NCBI GenBank assembly: GCA_024279745.1
Contig: JAJRRE010000238.1
Span: forward strand, 1 to 10,354
Direction of reading: 5' to 3'
DNA from: Alphaproteobacteria bacterium
GTDB taxonomy: Bacteria > Pseudomonadota > Alphaproteobacteria > Rhizobiales > Hyphomicrobiaceae
Length of the DNA stretch: 10,354 bases
Shown here: positions 5,867 to 10,354 of the stretch, in pieces
Position numbering within the stretch: position 1 is the first letter of the stretch
Layout: the number at the start of each line of letters is the position of its first letter
Translations under genes and position numbers: made by a program
The notes under the pieces: generated by a model
What the model saw: only the letters and a program-made list of their open reading frames with translations
Told to the model about the DNA's origin: nothing
Databases searched by the model: none

Positions 5867-7783
5867 GTGCAAGTAAAAACGCCGCTTTTGGATGGGGTCA
5901 AACTCCCGCGCGATCTGCGCGATCTCGACGTTGGGCAATTGCCGCAACTGGTTGATGAATTGCGCGCCGAGTTGATTGATGCAGTCTCCTATACGGGCGG
6001 GCATCTGGGCGCCGGACTGGGCGTTGTGGAGTTGACAGTGGCGCTGCACCGGGTGTTCGATACACCAAAGGATAAAGTGATCTGGGATGTCGGGCATCAG
6101 GCCTATCCCCATAAAATTCTCACCGGGCGGCGGGAGCGCATTCGCACCTTGCGCCAGGGCGGCGGCCTCAGCGGTTTTACCAAGCGTGCTGAGAGCGAGT
6201 ATGACCCTTTTGGCGCCGGTCATTCTTCGACGTCTATTTCGGCCGGCCAGGGCATGGCGGTGGCGCGCGATTTATCCGGCGGTGACAATAACGTTGTTGC
6301 GGTGATCGGCGACGGCGCCATGAGCGCCGGCATGGCCTATGAAGCGCTCAACAATGCCGGCGCGCGCAATGAAAATCTGATTGTTATTCTCAACGACAAC
6401 GATATGTCGATTGCCCCGCCGGTTGGTGCTTTGTCGAATTATCTGGCGCGCATCACCTCCAGCGGCACCTACCTGCATTTGCGCGAAGTGGCCAAGCAAT
6501 TGGCGCAGATCCTGCCCAAGACCTGGGAGCGCCGGGCGGCGCGCGCGGAAGAATATACCCGCACCTATTGGACTGGCGGCACCTTGTTCGAAGAGCTGGG
6601 GTTTTATTATGTCGGTCCCATTGATGGCCATGATCTGGATATTTTGCTGAAAGTTCTGGAGAATGTGCGCGATGCTAAAAAGGGCCCGGTGCTAATTCAT
6701 GTCGTGACGCGCAAGGGCAAGGGCTATGCGCCGGCAGAAGCGTCGGATGATAAATATCACGGCGTAGCAAAATTCAATGTGGTGACCGGCGCGCAGGATA
6801 AACCTGTTCCCAATGCTCCCGGCTATACAAAAGTGTTTGCCCATAGCCTGATTGAAGAAGCGCGCAAGGACGACAAAATTGTTGCCGTCACGGCGGCGAT
6901 GCCGGGCGGTACCGGGCTTGATCTGTTCGGCAAGGAATTTCCAACCCGTATGTTTGATGTCGGTATTGCCGAGCAACACGGCGTGACTTTTGCCGCCGGG
7001 CTGGCAACACAAGGCTATAAGCCGTTTACCGCGATCTATTCGACCTTCCTGCAGCGCGCCTACGACCAGGTTGTGCATGATGTGGCGATCCAGAAATTGC
7101 CGGTGCGTTTTGCTCTGGATCGCGCCGGTCTGGTCGGCGCCGACGGGCCGACCCATGCTGGCTCGTTTGATATTGCCTATTTAGGCTGTTTGCCGAACTT
7201 CGTGCTGATGGCGGCGGCCGACGAGGCTGAACTGAAACATATGGTGGCAACCGCTGCGCAGATCGATGACCGGCCGAGCGCCTTTCGCTATCCGCGCGGT
7301 GAAGGCGTCGGGGTTGATCTACCCGATGAAGGTATTCCGCTGGAAATCGGCAAAGGGCGGATCTTGCGCGAAGGCACCACCGTGGCGCTGGTCTCGCTGG
7401 GCACGAGGCTTGGTGAATGTTATCGCGCCGCCGACCAGCTGGCGACTTATGGATTGTCAACAACGGTGGCCGACGCGCGCTTTGCCAAACCAATTGATAG
7501 CGACATGATCCGCCGTTTGGCGCGCGAGCATGAAGTGTTGATCACGGTAGAAGAAGGCTCGGTCGGCGGCTTTGGCTCTTACGTGCTGCATGATTTGGCC
7601 GAGGCGGGATTGCTGGAGCGCCATCTCAAAGTCCGCTCAATGGTGCTGCCCGATTTTTATATCGATCATGACAAACCCGATAAAATGTATGGCATGGCAG
7701 GGTTGGCAGCGGATGGTATCGTTGCCAAAGTCCTTAGCGCCATGGGCCGGGACGCGGCCATAGACAAAGCGGATCTGGCCTAG
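5867..7783 (+). CDS. dxs: 1-deoxy-D-xylulose-5-phosphate synthase
   Basis: Cytoplasmic thiamine-diphosphate enzyme that condenses pyruvate with glyceraldehyde 3-phosphate to give DXP, the first committed step of the MEP isoprenoid pathway and a precursor for thiamine and pyridoxal. It has 638 residues, normal length. Key elements by domain are: TGGHLGAGLG with His46; the TPP/Mg motif GDGAMSAGMAYEALNNAG starting at 148 with NDNDMSI at 176-182; the transketolase-like pyrimidine domain with FDVGIAEQHG (363-372), in which Glu369 is the cofactor-activating glutamate; FLQRAYDQ (394-401); and DRAGLVGADGPTH (418-430) with Asp426 and His430. A C-terminal transketolase domain follows. The start is GTG. 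The TAG stop lies inside the left end of a MITE-like insertion. Downstream tlyA is on the same strand and was probably much closer before that insertion. Confidence 0.98.
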   Translation: MQVKTPLLDGVKLPRDLRDLDVGQLPQLVDELRAELIDAVSYTGGHLGAGLGVVELTVALHRVFDTPKDKVIWDVGHQAYPHKILTGRRERIRTLRQGGGLSGFTKRAESEYDPFGAGHSSTSISAGQGMAVARDLSGGDNNVVAVIGDGAMSAGMAYEALNNAGARNENLIVILNDNDMSIAPPVGALSNYLARITSSGTYLHLREVAKQLAQILPKTWERRAARAEEYTRTYWTGGTLFEELGFYYVGPIDGHDLDILLKVLENVRDAKKGPVLIHVVTRKGKGYAPAEASDDKYHGVAKFNVVTGAQDKPVPNAPGYTKVFAHSLIEEARKDDKIVAVTAAMPGGTGLDLFGKEFPTRMFDVGIAEQHGVTFAAGLATQGYKPFTAIYSTFLQRAYDQVVHDVAIQKLPVRFALDRAGLVGADGPTHAGSFDIAYLGCLPNFVLMAAADEAELKHMVATAAQIDDRPSAFRYPRGEGVGVDLPDEGIPLEIGKGRILREGTTVALVSLGTRLGECYRAADQLATYGLSTTVADARFAKPIDSDMIRRLAREHEVLITVEEGSVGGFGSYVLHDLAEAGLLERHLKVRSMVLPDFYIDHDKPDKMYGMAGLAADGIVAKVLSAMGRDAAIDKADLA

Positions 7784-7936
7784 AGCCTGATCGGTTGAGA
7801 TGGAAGCACGTCATGTCGCAGACGTGCTGATGTACGAGGGCTTCAATCGAAATCGTGAATTCAGACTCTATGGGCAAGGACGTGAGAGCAGCCCGGCTAC
7901 TTAGATCTGATTCCACATAAGTCGGACCTGCTCTAG
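7780..7936. mobile_element. MITE-like element with inverted terminal repeats and CTAG at both ends (IS630/mariner type)
   Basis: The segment starts with CTAGAGC at 7780 and ends with GCTCTAG at 7936. Comparing the left end with the reverse complement of the right end from the TA inward, I count 18 identities in the first 28 positions, including TAGAGC and a TGGAA-x-CA block. CTAG at both boundaries fits the IS630 habit of inserting at CTAG and duplicating TA. Inside, AGCACGTC (7805-7812) and GACGTGCT (7821-7828) form an 8-bp hairpin stem. The element is about 155 bp, has no transposase, and would need an enzyme supplied in trans. It sits in the dxs stop codon, and TAG is kept because TA is duplicated. 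Family assignment is inference from end structure. Confidence 0.65.
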
Positions 7937-7959
7937 GAGGCGAAGGCCGGCTGCACTGC

Positions 7960-7964
7960 AGGGA
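7960..7964 (+). promoter_or_regulatory. Ribosome binding site of tlyA
   Basis: AGGGA lies 11 bases ahead of ATG 7976. An AGGAGG at 7935-7940 looks stronger, but it is 35 bases away and no in-frame start codon lies between it and 7976, so ATG 7976 is the only reasonable start. Confidence 0.55.
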
Positions 7965-7975
7965 CGCCCAACGCC

Positions 7976-8725
7976 ATGGCCCGGATACGGCTCGATCAAA
8001 TGCTGGTAAAACGCGCCCTTGTGCGCTCGCGTTCGAGCGGGCGCGATGCGATTGAGCGCGGGCTGGTTCGAGTTAACGGAATGATTGCACGCAAGGCCGG
8101 CATCCTGGTCGCCGATGATGCGCTGATCGAGCTGCCTGATGACGTGGGCCATTATGTATCGCGCGGTGCCTTGAAGCTCATTGCCGGGCTTGATCATTTC
8201 GCCATTGATCCAGGCGGGCTGACTTGTCTCGATGTGGGCGCATCGACGGGCGGTTTTAGCCAGGTTCTGCTGGAGCGCGGCGCGCAAAAGGTTTACGGCG
8301 TTGATGTTGGACGCGCGCAATTGCATGACAGCTTGCGCGCTGAGCCACGGCTTGTGTCGCTGGAAGGCGTCGACGCCAGATCGCTTGATCGTACAATTAT
8401 CCTTGAGCCGATAGATTTGATTGTGTCGGACGTCAGTTTCATTTCGCTAACCAAGGCGCTGCCGGTGCCGTTGTCATTGGCGGCTGAGAGCGCGCATCTG
8501 ATCGCATTGATCAAACCGCAATTTGAAGTGGGCCGCGATGGGCTTGGCAAGGGCGGCATTGTGCGCGATGAGGCGCTGCGTGATGGCGCCGTGAGCAAGA
8601 TACGCGGTTGGTTGAGCAAGGCTTGCGGTTGGCATATCATGGACGTGATCCCCTCGCCGATCACTGGCGGGGCGGGTAATATGGAATATTTGATTGCGGC
8701 GGTAAATGAGCAGGCCAGTAGGTAA
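7976..8725 (+). CDS. tlyA: TlyA family rRNA (cytidine-2'-O)-methyltransferase
   Basis: Likely S-adenosylmethionine-dependent 2'-O-methyltransferase of ribosomal RNA; the characterised mycobacterial TlyA modifies cytidines of 16S and 23S rRNA and affects capreomycin sensitivity. The product has 249 residues. An S4 RNA-binding domain (about 3-65, RLDQMLVKRALVRSRSSGRD) precedes an FtsJ/RrmJ-like Rossmann domain with SAM motif LDVGASTGGFS (85-95). The catalytic tetrad K-D-K-E is visible as Lys67 (YVSRGALKL), Asp152 (VSDVSF), Lys180 (LIKPQFEVG) and Glu237 (NMEYLI). The name hemolysin A often attached to this family is misleading; there is no signal peptide or membrane segment. Which cytidines are modified here is not known. 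It probably belongs to a dxs-tlyA-methyltransferase transcription unit. Confidence 0.95.
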   Translation: MARIRLDQMLVKRALVRSRSSGRDAIERGLVRVNGMIARKAGILVADDALIELPDDVGHYVSRGALKLIAGLDHFAIDPGGLTCLDVGASTGGFSQVLLERGAQKVYGVDVGRAQLHDSLRAEPRLVSLEGVDARSLDRTIILEPIDLIVSDVSFISLTKALPVPLSLAAESAHLIALIKPQFEVGRDGLGKGGIVRDEALRDGAVSKIRGWLSKACGWHIMDVIPSPITGGAGNMEYLIAAVNEQASR

Positions 8726-8763
8726 TCAGGGTAATCGGGGCGGTGAATGATCGGGACACTTAA

Positions 8764-10062
8764 ATGAGCGCTAAGGACATGGCGAACGATATGGCAGACA
8801 GCGCACCGCGCAAGCCGCGCACAATGACAGTGACCATCGAGGCGCTGGGCGCCAAGGGCGACGGCATTGCGCAAACGGATTTGGGCCCGGTTTATGTGCC
8901 GCTGAGCCTGCCGGGGGAGCGCGTTGAGATCGAGCTTGATGATGAGATCTTGCGCGGCCGCGTGCTAAAGATTGTCGAGCCAAGCCCAGACAGGCAAACG
9001 CCGCAATGCAGCCATTTTGGTCAATGCGGCGGCTGCACGTTGCAACATCTGGCAGCGGTCCCCTATCTGGATTGGAAACGCCAAATCGTGGTTGACGCTT
9101 TTGCCGCGCGAGGTCTGGAAGTGAGCGTTGATCCGGTGCGGGCGATTGGGCCGGGCACAAGACGGCGCGCTGTACTGGCGGCAAGGCGTACCAAAAAGAC
9201 TGTGCAACTTGGTTTTCATGGCCCCCGCAATGCGAATGTGATTGATCTGAGCGAGTGCCCCGTGCTGCACCGGGATATTGAGACGCTGCTACCGGCTTTA
9301 AAAACCCTGATCGGGCCGCTGCTGACCCGCAAGGGCGAAGCACGGCTGACGGTAACGCGCGCGGCCAACGGATTAGACGTGGGGATAAGCGGCGCGCGTG
9401 AACAAGTGTCGGCGGCGGATCGTGCCAAGCTCGCGGCGCAGGCGCAGGACATTGGTCTGGTACGGCTGACGCTTGAGGACGAAATTATTGCAGAGCAAAT
9501 GCCGCCGTTAGTACGCTTTGCTGATGTGGATGTGGCGCTGCCGTCGAAGACATTCTTGCAAGCCTCCTGCGAAGCCGACACCATCATGGCACAATTGGTA
9601 GTTGCGGCCATTGATGCGGGCGACAAAGTGCGCCACGTGGCCGATCTGTTTTGCGGTGCCGGTACGTTGAGCCTGCCGCTGGGTCGCCGCGTGCAGGTGA
9701 CATCGATTGACAATGACGATGCAGCGATACGCGCGCTTGATCAAGGCGTGCGCCATGCGCAGGGCCTCAAGGCTGTACACACCCGCATGCGTGATCTGTT
9801 TCTTGAGCCACTTTCGGGCAAAGAGCTGACTGCGTTTGATGCGATTGTGTTCGATCCCCCGCGCGCTGGCGCCAAGGCTCAGGCTCAGGCCCTGGCAGCA
9901 TCCAAGGTGCCGCTGGTCGTTGCCGTGTCATGCAATCCCAAAACATTGGCGCGCGATGTACGCACACTTGTCGATGGTGGTTATAAGATTGAAAAGATCA
10001 CGCCGGTGGACCAGTTTATATTCTCGCCCCATGTGGAAGCGGTCGCGGTGTTGCGGCGCTGA
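8764..10062 (+). CDS. Fe-S class I SAM-dependent RNA 5-methyluridine methyltransferase (RlmD/RumA family)
   Basis: Predicted enzyme making m5U in rRNA (E. coli RlmD modifies U1939 of 23S rRNA; RlmC and TrmA are relatives). The product has 432 residues. A TRAM RNA-binding domain spans about 20-75. The 4Fe-4S cysteines are Cys82, Cys88, Cys91 (CSHFGQCGGC) and Cys165 (SECPVLH). FLQAS (264-268) precedes the SAM-binding motif DLFCGAGTLSLPL (294-306). FDPPRAGA is at 363-370, and the catalytic cysteine is Cys390 in SCNPKTLARD. The exact target base cannot be assigned, so no symbol is given. The start is uncertain: ATG 8764, 8779 and 8791 are in frame, AAGGA at 8773 favours 8791, and the conserved domain begins after all three. 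The gene follows tlyA by 38 bases, which makes two rRNA methyltransferases in tandem. Confidence 0.94.
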   Translation: MSAKDMANDMADSAPRKPRTMTVTIEALGAKGDGIAQTDLGPVYVPLSLPGERVEIELDDEILRGRVLKIVEPSPDRQTPQCSHFGQCGGCTLQHLAAVPYLDWKRQIVVDAFAARGLEVSVDPVRAIGPGTRRRAVLAARRTKKTVQLGFHGPRNANVIDLSECPVLHRDIETLLPALKTLIGPLLTRKGEARLTVTRAANGLDVGISGAREQVSAADRAKLAAQAQDIGLVRLTLEDEIIAEQMPPLVRFADVDVALPSKTFLQASCEADTIMAQLVVAAIDAGDKVRHVADLFCGAGTLSLPLGRRVQVTSIDNDDAAIRALDQGVRHAQGLKAVHTRMRDLFLEPLSGKELTAFDAIVFDPPRAGAKAQAQALAASKVPLVVAVSCNPKTLARDVRTLVDGGYKIEKITPVDQFIFSPHVEAVAVLRR

Positions 10063-10073
10063 TAACCATAAAA

Positions 10074-10354
10074 TTAAGGGCCGCCGTGAACCATAATGCT
10101 TGGCGATTTTAGCACCGCCGGTTCCGGTTGATGTACGGGGCGTTGCAGCGCCGCGGGCTTGTCGGCGCTCGTCTTGCGCAATAGTCGTGCGGTTTGCCGG
10201 CCGGCGCCCGTGACAATGTTGCCAGCTATTTGGGGCGGCGCTGGAGCTGTTGTTGAGGCGACAATTTTGCCGAAGACATATTTTGAAACGTCTGTTGAGA
10301 GTTCGCGCCAATCGCGTAATTTATTCGTGCTGTAGGTAATTAGTTTTTTGCGTG
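10074..10354 (-). CDS. C-terminal end of an unrecognised protein (start beyond the window)
   Basis: On the complementary strand a frame is open from the right edge to a TAA at 10074-10076, giving 92 residues with no start codon except a late internal Met. The visible part begins RKKLITYSTNKLRDWRELST, continues DVSKYVFGKIVASTTAPAPP, and has a basic, proline-containing tail ending KSPSIMVHGGP. Its composition (balanced Lys, Asp, Glu, Ser, Thr, with no Cys) looks like a real protein, unlike the Arg- and Cys-rich competing frame on the same strand. It converges on the RNA methyltransferase gene with an 11-base gap between stops. I cannot name the family; the start should lie upstream beyond base 10354. 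Confidence 0.55.
   Translation of the reverse strand, partial: RKKLITYSTNKLRDWRELSTDVSKYVFGKIVASTTAPAPPQIAGNIVTGAGRQTARLLRKTSADKPAALQRPVHQPEPAVLKSPSIMVHGGP

Noticed and set aside
7976..8725. Hemolysin or toxin reading of TlyA
   Set aside because: S4 plus FtsJ-like domains with an intact K-D-K-E tetrad and SAM motif show an rRNA methyltransferase; no export signal or pore-forming feature is present.
9928..10311. 127-codon complementary-strand frame overlapping the RNA methyltransferase gene
   Set aside because: Its first part is Arg/Cys/Asn-rich and its last part is antisense to the conserved methyltransferase C-terminus; the other frame ending at 10074 is the better candidate.

Overview
The window comes from an alphaproteobacterium, most likely a member of Hyphomicrobiales (Rhizobiales). 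The evidence is moderately GC-rich coding sequence, the protein families present, and the block histone-deacetylase-like gene / xseB / dxs / tlyA / RNA m5U methyltransferase, an order I associate with that group. Species cannot be named from the sequence alone. Nearly all genes are housekeeping or metabolic, and no phage, defence island, CRISPR array, rRNA or tRNA gene was seen.

Left part (1-1957): the 3' end of a long-type acyl-CoA dehydrogenase gene is followed by a crotonase-fold gene. Together they look like a fatty-acid beta-oxidation pair. The crotonase has the residue pattern of delta3-delta2-enoyl-CoA isomerases rather than that of classical hydratases.

Middle (1958-4116): a 353-base spacer carries two REP-like palindromes in opposite orientation plus a perfect 26-bp tandem duplication. 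It precedes a gene for an unrecognised secreted or membrane-anchored protein of about 560 residues.

Right part (4117-10062): five genes run on the + strand. They encode a zinc deacetylase of the HDAC/acetylpolyamine amidohydrolase superfamily, the exonuclease VII small subunit (xseB), 1-deoxy-D-xylulose-5-phosphate synthase (dxs, entry enzyme of the MEP isoprenoid pathway), a TlyA-type rRNA 2'-O-methyltransferase, and an Fe-S RNA 5-methyluridine methyltransferase (RlmD/RumA family). A 439-base spacer lies between xseB and dxs. Between dxs and tlyA sits a 157-bp element with inverted terminal repeats, bounded by CTAG at both ends. It looks like a non-autonomous IS630/mariner-type MITE inserted exactly in the dxs stop codon while preserving it.

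At the right edge (10074-10354) the complementary strand carries the open 3' end of another gene, unrecognised and convergent with the methyltransferase gene.

The best leads are the MITE at the dxs stop codon, the unknown exported protein, the isomerase-like crotonase and the inverted REP pair. I did not find a convincing new multi-gene system.
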